Below are positions 1 through 7,189 of a stretch of 15,005 bases of DNA, piece by piece. Position 1 is the first letter of the stretch. Each line of letters begins with the position of its first letter. A program made the position numbers and the translations under genes. The stretch covers positions 1 to 15,005 of the forward strand of contig JAGXSK010000057.1 in NCBI GenBank assembly GCA_018333845.1, given 5' to 3'. The stretch comes from Clostridia bacterium. GTDB lineage: Bacteria; Bacillota; DSM-16504; Desulfitibacterales; Desulfitibacteraceae. The notes under the pieces are model-generated. The model saw only the letters and a program-made list of their open reading frames with translations, was not told the origin of the DNA and searched no databases.

Positions 1-356
1 CGTTGATAACCACACTGCTATTTCAGCTGGCAACAATCTTTGAAATAGCTGTACCAGCATTAGCATTTCGTTACTTTATGTGCAGTCCTTTAGCCAGGGA
101 TGTAAAGAGTATTGTCGTGTTTGTATTGTTCGGAGCTTTAATTAACAGTTTAATATCTTCCTTCTGGAGTGCATGGTACGTGGTATTAGGACAAACAGCT
201 CCAGAATTCTGGTTAATGGCTGTATGGCCTGCCTGGTTCGGAGGATCCTTTGTTGGCAGAATTATTTTAGGTCTAATAGCTTTATGGGTATTGTCACCAT
301 TTATTGTTCGTTTCAGAGGCTATGTGCCAAATGAACCTGGTCGTTGGTTAGCGTAA
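1..356 (+). CDS. C-terminal part of an integral membrane protein, possible ECF transporter S component (5' end outside window)
   Basis: The frame is open from the left edge, and the first full codon is at base 3. About 117 residues are visible, made of hydrophobic helices rich in Phe, Trp, Leu and Ile, ending in a short polar tail (RFRGYVPNEPGRWLA). The TTG at base 3 has no visible ribosome binding site, so I treat the gene as cut by the window rather than starting there. S components of ECF transporters are small proteins of about six helices, and the visible part would fit the last three or four. The main support is context: EcfT and two ECF ATPase genes follow on the same strand. I recognise no vitamin-specific S family (BioY, ThiT, RibU or CbiM) in it, so the transported substrate is unknown. 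It could also be an unrelated membrane protein. Confidence 0.6.
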   Translation, partial: LITTLLFQLATIFEIAVPALAFRYFMCSPLARDVKSIVVFVLFGALINSLISSFWSAWYVVLGQTAPEFWLMAVWPAWFGGSFVGRIILGLIALWVLSPFIVRFRGYVPNEPGRWLA

Positions 357-381
357 GTTATTAAATAGGAGGTGCAACCTG

Positions 382-522
382 ATGGTAGAAAATGCGAAAG
401 ACACCAAGTTGATGGATAGTTGGACTAAGGGGATTATAATTTATAATATATTGTTCACCCTGGCAGCTACTGGGTTAGTCACCTATGTACTGTTGGTGGT
501 AATCCCAAATCTAAATAAATAA
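382..522 (+). CDS. Small single-helix membrane protein (46 aa), unknown function
   Basis: This short gene encodes 46 residues. It begins with ATG at 382, nine bases after a perfect AGGAGGT (367-373), and starts 26 nt after the stop of the preceding membrane protein gene. The N-terminal 16 residues are polar and charged (MVENAKDTKLMDSWTK). They are followed by one hydrophobic stretch of about 26 residues (roughly 17-42) and the tail NLNK. The strong ribosome binding site and tight spacing argue that it is translated. Its place between a putative S component and the EcfT/EcfA genes recalls the small accessory subunits of metal ECF systems such as CbiN, but CbiN is larger with two helices, and I see no sequence reason to call this CbiN. 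It may stabilise or couple the S component; that is inference. Confidence 0.65.
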   Translation: MVENAKDTKLMDSWTKGIIIYNILFTLAATGLVTYVLLVVIPNLNK

Positions 523-540
523 GTAGTATTAAAAGTATAA

Positions 541-605
541 GGGTTGGTCAGTTACAGGTTATTTATAAAGCCTTTATTAACTATTAACTATTAACTGATC
601 AACCC
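541..605 (+). repeat. Inverted repeat (14-bp stem) enclosing a tandem 7-mer
   Basis: Bases 541-554 (GGGTTGGTCAGTTA) pair with 592-605 (TAACTGATCAACCC). All 14 positions pair, one as G-U in RNA, and the loop is about 37 nt. The 3' side of the loop holds three direct copies of TATTAAC (575-595). No T-run follows, so it is not a standard intrinsic terminator. It lies in the 216-nt gap (523-738) between the small membrane protein and EcfT, in which I see no other gene. It could be an mRNA processing or stability element that separates expression of the S component from EcfT, or a remnant of a short mobile repeat. Confidence 0.7.
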
Positions 606-738
606 ATCATCCTAAAAGATTAATTAACCTGAGTGGTAAAAGCTTCTTGCAATGCAGCGATTAATAATGAATGGAAAAAGCCCTCCTGGGACTTTAACAT
701 ATATTAGCCATAACATATATAAAAAGGGAGTGAAACAA

Positions 739-1659
739 GTGGGAACAGGTTCACTAGCACCATCTTCATCAAAGGTTGAATTTAGAAAAACCATTTTTGG
801 ATATACACCCAAGGAAACGCCATTTTCTGTACTCCATCCCCTGGCAAGGATAATGATTGTGATAATATTTAACATACCCTTTTTCATTATTAACCCGTTT
901 TTAAATGCGTGCTTTCTGTTGACAGTTTTAATTTTTTATAAGATAGCAGGAATACCTAAAGCCTATTTGCTGAAGTTTACGCCTTTCTTATTCATTTTGA
1001 CTTTCTTTTTATTTTTAAGTTTTGCTTTTTTCCCTTCAGTGTGGATTCAGCCTCCATACAAACATGTAATTTTCCAGTTTGGTTTTACTTACCATTATGA
1101 GAACTTTATAGCCTCTGCAACCATGTGGGTTAGGTGGATGTCAGCTATTTTTGGAATACTTTTTGTTTTATCAATTATTGATGAAAGGGATATTAACATA
1201 GCTTTAAAAACTTTACGATTTCCCTACTTCTTTAGATTTATTGTTGCTACTGCCTTGAGATGCTTTTTCACCTTCTATTACGATGCCATGCAGATAATTG
1301 AAGCGCAAAAGGCTCGCGGCCTGGATTTAGATAGCATGGGTATGTTCAGAAAAGCTAAATATTATGCAGCGGTAATGGTGCCATTAATAATGATAGAGCT
1401 CAAAAAGGCCGATGAAATGGCTGATGCTGCTGATTCAAGGGGTTATGTGACTACATTCAAGTCTGAAGAATACAAGAGGACGGAGTATGTAGGTCATGAC
1501 GTTGTCATGAAACTGCATGACAAGCTGTTTATTGTATTTGCAGTTACTTCTCTTATTGCAGTGATTATAGCAAGGTACTTACCAGGTATTGGTCCAATTA
1601 TAAAGTGGATACCCGATGATCCTGCCTTCTGGACATCATTAATCCAAAGAGTTTTTTAA
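739..1659 (+). CDS. ecfT: ECF transporter transmembrane component EcfT (CbiQ family)
   Basis: This is the coupling membrane subunit of an energy-coupling factor transporter, which links the two ATPases to the substrate-binding S component. I chose the GTG at 739 because AGGGAG (725-730) lies eight bases upstream. The in-frame GTG at 730 overlaps that site, and the ATG at 652 has no ribosome binding site and would add an unlikely polar extension. The protein is then 306 residues. Hydrophobic segments fall near 36-60, 80-100, 130-147 and 262-280. The two coupling-helix signatures of the family are visible as KARG (191-194) and SRGY (233-236), each in an amphipathic Ala/Lys-rich helix, as known for EcfT docking into the ATPase grooves. 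The length is somewhat above the usual 260-270. The ATPase genes follow 33 nt downstream, so one operon is likely. Confidence 0.9.
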   Translation: MGTGSLAPSSSKVEFRKTIFGYTPKETPFSVLHPLARIMIVIIFNIPFFIINPFLNACFLLTVLIFYKIAGIPKAYLLKFTPFLFILTFFLFLSFAFFPSVWIQPPYKHVIFQFGFTYHYENFIASATMWVRWMSAIFGILFVLSIIDERDINIALKTLRFPYFFRFIVATALRCFFTFYYDAMQIIEAQKARGLDLDSMGMFRKAKYYAAVMVPLIMIELKKADEMADAADSRGYVTTFKSEEYKRTEYVGHDVVMKLHDKLFIVFAVTSLIAVIIARYLPGIGPIIKWIPDDPAFWTSLIQRVF

Positions 1660-1692
1660 AGTAACATAGATAAAAAGAGAGGGGAAGATAGA

Positions 1693-2553
1693 ATGTCTCA
1701 ACCTTTTATAAGTGCAAAAGATGTCCATTTTAAATATCCAGATGGAACAAAAGCCCTATATGGAGTTGACTTGGATATTTATGAAGGAGAAATAGTTTCT
1801 ATTGTAGGACAAAATGGTTCTGGGAAAACCACCCTAGTAAAGCATTTTAACGGGCTGCTTAAACCTACAGAAGGTGATGTCCTTGTAGGTGGAACTAGTG
1901 TTAAAAAACAGCCCCTGGGGCAGCTTGCAAGAACAGTAGGTTATGTATACCAGAACCCCAGTTTGCAATTGTTTTGCCGCAGCGTTAGAGATGAAGTTTC
2001 TTTTGGATTAAAACTGCTAAAGGTTCCTGGGAATGAAATCAAGTCAACTGTAGAGGAGTCTTTAAAAACCGTTGGACTGTTGGATAAAATAGATGAGTAT
2101 CCCTTCTTTTTAACAATGGGAGAAAAGCAGAGGGTTGCTATTGCTGCCATCTTAGCTTTAAAACCAAAAGTATTGATAGTAGACGAACCTACTACTGGGC
2201 AAGACTATAAAATGGCTTATCAATTTATGAAGCTGTTTGAGAAATTAAATAAAGAAGAAGGTAAAACAGTAATTTTTATTACTCATGAAATGAGATTTTC
2301 AACAGAGTTTGCAAAAAGAACTGTCGTTATGAGTAACGGAAAGATTTTGTTGGATGGACCATCGGGAAAAGTATTTACCCAGGTGGATAAATTGAAGGAA
2401 GCCTTTGTTGCACCTCCTCAAATTTCCGAATTGGCAATGAAATTAAATGAATGTGGAATAAGGCCTGATATCTTAACTGTTGACGAGATGTACCAGGAGA
2501 TTAAACAAGCCTTACTTAAGAAAAGGGGTGCAATCAATGGAACATGTAATTGA
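1693..2553 (+). CDS. ecfA: ECF transporter ATP-binding protein 1, with altered signature motif
   Basis: This is an ABC ATPase of 286 residues that powers the ECF transporter. Walker A is GQNGSGKT (39-46), the Q-loop is YQNP (86-89), Walker B is VLIVDEP (160-166), and the switch His is H198 in THEM. The start is ATG 1693 behind GAGAGGGGAA. The signature motif, normally LSGGQ, reads LTMGEKQ (140-146), so the Ser and the first Gly are replaced. The family works as a heterodimer with two composite sites, and the next gene supplies the canonical motif. One site may therefore be weak or regulatory, which is inference. The C-terminal extension of about 60 residues (from 228) is typical of EcfA proteins. 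The next ATPase gene begins inside this one (17-nt overlap), which points to coupled translation and a fixed 1:1 ratio. Confidence 0.92.
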   Translation: MSQPFISAKDVHFKYPDGTKALYGVDLDIYEGEIVSIVGQNGSGKTTLVKHFNGLLKPTEGDVLVGGTSVKKQPLGQLARTVGYVYQNPSLQLFCRSVRDEVSFGLKLLKVPGNEIKSTVEESLKTVGLLDKIDEYPFFLTMGEKQRVAIAAILALKPKVLIVDEPTTGQDYKMAYQFMKLFEKLNKEEGKTVIFITHEMRFSTEFAKRTVVMSNGKILLDGPSGKVFTQVDKLKEAFVAPPQISELAMKLNECGIRPDILTVDEMYQEIKQALLKKRGAINGTCN

Positions 2554-3403
2554 AATCCAAAACCTTTCCTGGAAATATAAAGGGTCTGAAGATTGGGTAT
2601 TAAAAGACATATCGTTACAGGTCAAAAAAGGAGAATTTATTGGGATAATGGGCCAAAATGGGTCTGGAAAGAGTACTCTCTGCAGATCTTTAAATGGTTT
2701 AATACCCCATAGATTTAACGGTTCCATGAAAGGAAAAGTGTTGATAGGTGGAAAATTGGATACTTTTGAAATGTCCATTGCTGATTGTGCAAGAAAAGTT
2801 GGCATGGTGTTCCAGGATCCTGATGCCCAGTTTATCCGAGGAACAGTTGAAGAAGAAATAGTATTTGGTGCAGAAAATGTGGGTTTACCTATCAAGGAAA
2901 TTAAAGAGCGATTAGAGTGGACCCTTAATGAAGTTAACCTTAATAGAGATTTTTTAAATAAGCCGCCTAGTGATCTTTCTGGAGGGCAAAAGCAAAGGGT
3001 AGCCATTGCAGCATCCTTGATTTTAAAGCCAGATATTATGGTTCTGGATGAACCAACTGCCCAGGTTGATCCCATGGGTAAATTGGAAGTGTTCAAGGTA
3101 ATAGAGAGACTTCGTAAAGAACATGATATGACGGTAATATTAGTGGAACATAGGGCTGATGAGATATTGAAATTTGCTGATAAGGTAGTTTTGCTGGATC
3201 AAGGTAGTATAGTTTTAAGTGAGCCGCCCTGCCAGTTTTTTAAAAAGGTAGATGTCCTGCTGGACAAATGCGTTTATCCGCCGCAAGTTGCACAACTGGG
3301 ATATCTGCTTGCTCAGGACCCTGAGATTAAGCTTCCAGCTCATGAGATTCCAGTCACAGTGGAAGATGGAATACAATGCTTAACTAAATTGTTGTGTACT
3401 TAA
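2537..3403 (+). CDS. ecfA: ECF transporter ATP-binding protein 2
   Basis: This is the second ABC ATPase (288 residues), expected to pair with the preceding one under EcfT. Walker A is GQNGSGKS (39-46), the Q-loop is FQDP (92-95), the signature LSGGQKQR (147-154) is canonical, Walker B is IMVLDEP (167-173), and the switch His is H205 in VEHR. I chose ATG 2537, which sits about seven bases after AAAAGGGG. The in-frame upstream ATG at 2480 lies deep in the previous gene without a ribosome binding site, and the family's N terminus fits MEHVIEIQNL. The gene overlaps the first ATPase by 17 nt, consistent with translational coupling. Both catalytic and signature residues are intact here, so this subunit should supply at least one competent half-site. 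The substrate is not encoded in this subunit. Confidence 0.93.
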   Translation: MEHVIEIQNLSWKYKGSEDWVLKDISLQVKKGEFIGIMGQNGSGKSTLCRSLNGLIPHRFNGSMKGKVLIGGKLDTFEMSIADCARKVGMVFQDPDAQFIRGTVEEEIVFGAENVGLPIKEIKERLEWTLNEVNLNRDFLNKPPSDLSGGQKQRVAIAASLILKPDIMVLDEPTAQVDPMGKLEVFKVIERLRKEHDMTVILVEHRADEILKFADKVVLLDQGSIVLSEPPCQFFKKVDVLLDKCVYPPQVAQLGYLLAQDPEIKLPAHEIPVTVEDGIQCLTKLLCT

Positions 3404-3430
3404 ATAATCAAAATTACAGGAGGTATCATT

Positions 3431-4408
3431 ATGCAGTATCGTCAAATGGGAAAAACGGGTTACAAGGTTTCTGAAATTGGCTATGGAGCCTGGGGTATAG
3501 GTGGAGACTGGTGGGCAGGCGGATCTGATGATGAAGCCTTAAAGGCCCTGCACAAGTCCCTGGATCTAGGTGTAAATTTTATTGATACAGCCCTGGCCTA
3601 TGGAAATGGTCATAGTGAAAAGCTAATAGGTAAGGTGCTTAAAGAAAGAAAAGAGAAAATTTATATTGCTACCAAAATACCACGTAAAGATGTAATGAGA
3701 CCAGTAGAACCTGGAACACCCATTAGTGAAGCTTATCCAAAGGAATGGATTATTGAATGTACCGAAAAAAGTCTTAAAAATTTAGGAGTAGAGAAAATAG
3801 ATGTGCAGATGTTCCACTTTTGGACCAATGAATGGATTCATAATGATGATTGGAAGGAAGCTGCAGCATTTTTAAAAGCACAGGGAATGATTGGAGCCTT
3901 TGGCGCATCAATTAATTTTCCTTATAACCAGGAGGATAATGGCATCCCTGCAATGGAGGCCGGTTTATTTGATGTATGTGAAGTGGTCTACAATATTTAT
4001 CAGCAGGAACCTGAAGAAGACATTTTCAAAGCAGCACTTAAGCATAATGTAGGTATTATTGCCAGATGTCCCTTAGATGAAGGCTCCTTATCAGGCAAAA
4101 TCACGCCAGATTCGATTTTCCCAGAAGGAAGCTTCCAGGATTACTATTTTAGGGGTGAAAGAAAACAAGAAGTATATGATAAAGCAAGGGAATTGCAGTG
4201 GCTTGTAGATGAAGGATATGCTTCATCTTTACCAGAAGCTGCCCTCAGGTTTCCCCTTAATCAAGAAGCTGTTTCCACAATAATTGTGGGAATGAGAAGT
4301 GAAAAGCATGTGAATGCAAACTGTCAAGCATCAGACAAGGGTCCGCTGTCTGAAGACGTGATTAAAAGACTCAAGGCCCATAGATGGCCCCATGATTATT
4401 GGGCATAA
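3431..4408 (+). CDS. Aldo/keto reductase family oxidoreductase
   Basis: This is a predicted cytosolic NAD(P)H-dependent reductase of aldehydes or ketones (325 residues, the normal length for a TIM-barrel AKR). The AKR tetrad is visible: D52 in FIDTALAYG, Y57 in the same stretch, K82 in ATKIP and H129 in MFHFW. The N-terminal beta-hairpin MQYRQMGKTGYKVSEIGYG is typical of the bacterial YghZ/Tas-like groups. The C-terminal part has RFPLNQEAVSTIIVGMRS (about 278-295), the usual cofactor-binding segment. No Cys-rich C-terminal ferredoxin extension is present. ATG 3431 follows ACAGGAGGT. The gene starts 27 nt after the second ATPase gene with no terminator between them, so it may be co-transcribed with the transporter and act on what it imports. 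That is inference, and the substrate is unknown. Confidence 0.92.
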   Translation: MQYRQMGKTGYKVSEIGYGAWGIGGDWWAGGSDDEALKALHKSLDLGVNFIDTALAYGNGHSEKLIGKVLKERKEKIYIATKIPRKDVMRPVEPGTPISEAYPKEWIIECTEKSLKNLGVEKIDVQMFHFWTNEWIHNDDWKEAAAFLKAQGMIGAFGASINFPYNQEDNGIPAMEAGLFDVCEVVYNIYQQEPEEDIFKAALKHNVGIIARCPLDEGSLSGKITPDSIFPEGSFQDYYFRGERKQEVYDKARELQWLVDEGYASSLPEAALRFPLNQEAVSTIIVGMRSEKHVNANCQASDKGPLSEDVIKRLKAHRWPHDYWA

Positions 4409-4440
4409 ATGTAACTGCAGTACATGGGCATTTATGTTTT
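4404..4440 (+). terminator. Terminator-like hairpin at the end of the aldo/keto reductase gene
   Basis: CATAAATG (4404-4411) and CATTTATG (4429-4436) form a perfect 8-bp inverted repeat with a 17-nt loop, followed directly by TTTT. The left arm includes the TAA stop of the reductase gene. The stem is AT-rich and therefore weak, so termination may be partial. The rest of the gap to the next gene (4441-4569) is AT-rich and must hold the promoter of the following operon if transcription stops here. I could not identify a convincing -35/-10 pair. Confidence 0.45.
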
Positions 4441-4569
4441 GCGAAATTAAATTTAAAAAGGCTTCACTCTATGTTATTAATATGTGGCATATAAGATCCA
4501 TGTATATATAAATAGGGTGAGGCCAGTTTAATTTAAGAATTTCATAAATTGAAGCGGGGAGGGGGAAAA

Positions 4570-6009
4570 ATGGCAAACCCATTGAAGGAGCTAGAAGAAA
4601 AACTGGGAAATAAGGCATCTGCAAATGAATTTGAGAGAAGCTTTTATTCAAGAGATCTAGCTCCCGTTCCAGATGTTTTAAGTAAATTGTTATTTCAGAG
4701 CTTTCCAGAAATGGTTGTTCTTCCGTCAAATATAGATGATGTGGTTGAAGTTATGCAAACAGCCTGTAAACACCAGATATCAGTTACACCCCGTGCAGCT
4801 GCCACTACAGCCTATTTAAATGCTGTTCCCGTTAGAAAGGGCATTGTTATTGATATGTCTTCATTAAAAGGAGTCATTAATGTTGATGCAGACAACCTTG
4901 CAGTAGAAGCATATCCAGGGACATCATGGAAAGAGTTAAATGTTACATTAAAAAGGCATGGCCTAACAGCTCTTTCTGTTCCCAGCAGCGGAGAATCCTC
5001 TACCGTTGGTGGATGGTTTTCCATGGAGGGGTATGGTATTGGCAGCATGAAATATGGTTCATTTCATAAACAGGTCAGCTCTGCGCAGATAGTTCTCCCC
5101 CATGGAGAAATAATAACCTCTACTGCCCAGGGCAGGTTTCCCTTGAGCTGGTTTGCCGGTTCTGAAGGCACATTGGGTATTGTTACAAAACTATCCTTTA
5201 GTGTTAGGGAAATTCTTGAAAAAGAAGTTCATATTACAATTAAATACTCCAGCATGACAGATGTTAAAGATGCTTTATCAATTATGGGGCATCTAGATGA
5301 TGGTAGTATTCCCTATAATGTTCACTGGTCCAATCCTGATTTTTATAAAATGTTAAGGGGAATAGGCTACCCAGTTACCCAAGAAAGCCATTTACTTCTG
5401 GTAAGCTACCAGGGAAGTAATGAACATATAGAAGCCGGCCTGCAGGCTATGAAGGAAATAGCAGCCAAAACAAAGGGAGAAATACTTGAGGACGGCACTG
5501 GTGAGCATGAATGGAATGAGAGGTTCCGCTCTTTGAAAATTAAAAGAGGCGGACCTACTTTACTTGCAGCAGAAGTAGTACTCCCTGTAAATAGTTTAAG
5601 CAATTTTTATAAATTAATAGAAAATTTTGGCCAGAGTACTGCTGCATATGGTCATATGATGGATGACAACCGTATGGTAGTTTTGGTTATGTATTATGCA
5701 GATGAGACAAAACTCCTGGACTATTTGTTTTTAATGGCTAAAACCCAAAAAATATACAATACTGCAATTAAACTTGGAGGAAGACCCTATGGCATAGGGG
5801 TATGGAATTCTGTATACTTGAAAAGGTCACACTCTCCAGAATTAATTGAGGCAATGCGGGAAAGAAAGAGATTAATTGACCCTAAAAATATTATGAACCC
5901 CGGAAAAATATATGGACATTCTAAACTGCTGAATCCCATGATTTTTCAGTTTGCTTCATCAAGTGCAAATTTAGCAAGCAGCATACTGGGTATTGGGAAG
6001 GGGAGGTAA
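4570..6009 (+). CDS. glcD: GlcD-like FAD-binding oxidoreductase (PCMH-type FAD domain)
   Basis: This is a flavoprotein of 479 residues in the family of glycolate and D-lactate dehydrogenases. ATG 4570 follows GGGGAGGGGG; the upstream TTG at 4549 has no ribosome binding site. The FAD domain spans about 45-215, with the segment around VPSSGESSTVGGWFS (137-151), KYGS (161-164) and GSEGTLGIV (197-205). The family's C-terminal signature IDPKNIMNPGKI is at 436-447. Two features are unusual. The pyrophosphate loop, usually PRGxGTS-like, reads PRAAATTAY (74-82). Where glycolate oxidases carry a GH-GDGN-type metal or substrate motif, this protein has GHMMDDN (361-367). The substrate is thus probably not a simple 2-hydroxyacid. 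The gene sits 3 nt before a GlcF/HdrD-like partner, so the two should form a complex that passes electrons from flavin to Fe-S clusters or back. Confidence 0.88.
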   Translation: MANPLKELEEKLGNKASANEFERSFYSRDLAPVPDVLSKLLFQSFPEMVVLPSNIDDVVEVMQTACKHQISVTPRAAATTAYLNAVPVRKGIVIDMSSLKGVINVDADNLAVEAYPGTSWKELNVTLKRHGLTALSVPSSGESSTVGGWFSMEGYGIGSMKYGSFHKQVSSAQIVLPHGEIITSTAQGRFPLSWFAGSEGTLGIVTKLSFSVREILEKEVHITIKYSSMTDVKDALSIMGHLDDGSIPYNVHWSNPDFYKMLRGIGYPVTQESHLLLVSYQGSNEHIEAGLQAMKEIAAKTKGEILEDGTGEHEWNERFRSLKIKRGGPTLLAAEVVLPVNSLSNFYKLIENFGQSTAAYGHMMDDNRMVVLVMYYADETKLLDYLFLMAKTQKIYNTAIKLGGRPYGIGVWNSVYLKRSHSPELIEAMRERKRLIDPKNIMNPGKIYGHSKLLNPMIFQFASSSANLASSILGIGKGR

Positions 6010-6012
6010 TAC

Positions 6013-7176
6013 ATGAAGAAGCCTTTCTATAGTAATATTGCTAATGAAACACTAGTGTGTGCTCGCTGCGGTTACTGCAGGGTTGATTGTCCAGCATACA
6101 AAATATTAGGTTGGGAATCCAGCTCTCCCAGGGCCAAAATTAAGATTGCAAGGGATATGGTATATAACACAGCTTTAAGTAAGGAACAGATAGAAAGGGT
6201 TTATCAATGTACCTTATGTGGAAGATGCAGGGAGGAATGTGCTACCGATATAGATACAATTAAACTCTGGACGGAAATAAGAAGGGAGATTGCCAACAAG
6301 AAACAAAACCCGGCAAACCTTCAACTTCTAAGTCAATCTATTTTTGAGACTAAAAACATTACAGGGGAAAATCCACAAAGCCGGGAAATATGGCTCGATT
6401 CTCTTGATGAAGGATATAGAAAGGATATAATGAAGCCATCAAAAGTATTATATTTTCCTGGATGTACCAGCTCCCTTTTCCCTGTGGGTTATAAAATCCC
6501 CCAGTCCATGGTTCAGATACTAAGATACGCTAATATTGATTTTTCATTATTAGGCCAGAATGAACAATGCTGCGGCTTTCCATTAATATGCTCAGGTGAA
6601 TTTGACAAAGGTCAGAAATTAATAGAGGCTAATGTGGAAAACATGAAAAGTCTTGGTGTAGATGAGATAGTTACCACATGTCCGTCCTGTTACAACACCT
6701 TGAAAAAAAACTGGCCCGAGGTACTTGGAGAAGAATTGCCCTTTACCATTAGCCATGCTTCCCAGTTTTTAAATAGAATAATTGATGAGGGCAGGATTGA
6801 ATTCCAGGAAATGAAAAAGAGAGTGGTCTATCACGATCCATGTGATCTAGGGAGAAATGGTGGCATATATGAAGAACCAAGGAAGGTTCTCAAAAATATA
6901 CCTGGCCTGGAACTGGTAGAAATGGAGTCATCCAGGGAGAACTCAAACTGTTGTGGGGGTGGCGGCAGCCTTGAATCAGTGGATGCTGGTTTGTCAGGCA
7001 GCATAGCTAACAACCGTTTATCTGAAGTACTGGAGGTAGATGCAGAGATTCTGGTCTCTTCCTGCCAGCAGTGCAAAAGGGTTTTTCACAGTGCTATTAG
7101 AAAGAATAAAACAAGGCTGACCGTCTTAGATTTAACAGAAATAGTGCTTAAAGCAGTTAAAAACGTTGAAATATAA
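6013..7176 (+). CDS. glcF: GlcF/HdrD-like Fe-S protein with two CCG domains
   Basis: This electron-transfer protein (387 residues) has the layout of GlcF, LutA and HdrD. Two 4Fe-4S motifs are at the N terminus: C16, C19, C22, C26, and C66, C69, C72, C76. Two complete cysteine-rich CCG domains follow: C151, C186-C187, C223 and C226, then C277, C313-C314, C351 and C354. The spacing matches the CCG family pattern (CX31-39CCX35-36CXXC), so both could hold the non-cubane clusters that act on disulfides in heterodisulfide reductase. ATG 6013 follows GGGGAGG and lies 3 nt after the GlcD-like gene. A lipoyl-carrier gene comes next. An exchange between the CCG clusters and a lipoyl dithiol/disulfide is therefore chemically plausible, but it is inference. 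The alternative is an ordinary 2-hydroxyacid dehydrogenase subunit. Confidence 0.9.
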   Translation: MKKPFYSNIANETLVCARCGYCRVDCPAYKILGWESSSPRAKIKIARDMVYNTALSKEQIERVYQCTLCGRCREECATDIDTIKLWTEIRREIANKKQNPANLQLLSQSIFETKNITGENPQSREIWLDSLDEGYRKDIMKPSKVLYFPGCTSSLFPVGYKIPQSMVQILRYANIDFSLLGQNEQCCGFPLICSGEFDKGQKLIEANVENMKSLGVDEIVTTCPSCYNTLKKNWPEVLGEELPFTISHASQFLNRIIDEGRIEFQEMKKRVVYHDPCDLGRNGGIYEEPRKVLKNIPGLELVEMESSRENSNCCGGGGSLESVDAGLSGSIANNRLSEVLEVDAEILVSSCQQCKRVFHSAIRKNKTRLTVLDLTEIVLKAVKNVEI

Positions 7177-7189
7177 GGAGGCATACCAA

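Noticed and set aside
652..738. Upstream extension of EcfT from ATG 652
   Set aside because: No ribosome binding site precedes 652, and a good AGGAGG-like site sits just before GTG 739.
624..887. Minus-strand frame overlapping the start of EcfT
   Set aside because: It is antisense to the EcfT start region, with no ribosome binding site and no recognisable domain.
2120..2160. Frameshift as an explanation for the odd ABC signature motif
   Set aside because: The reading frame is intact on both sides and Walker B follows at the usual distance, so it is a substitution.
2512..3096. Long minus-strand open frame opposite the second ATPase gene
   Set aside because: It lies wholly within a strongly conserved ABC ATPase gene, has no ribosome binding site, and its product is low in recognisable motifs; a shadow frame.
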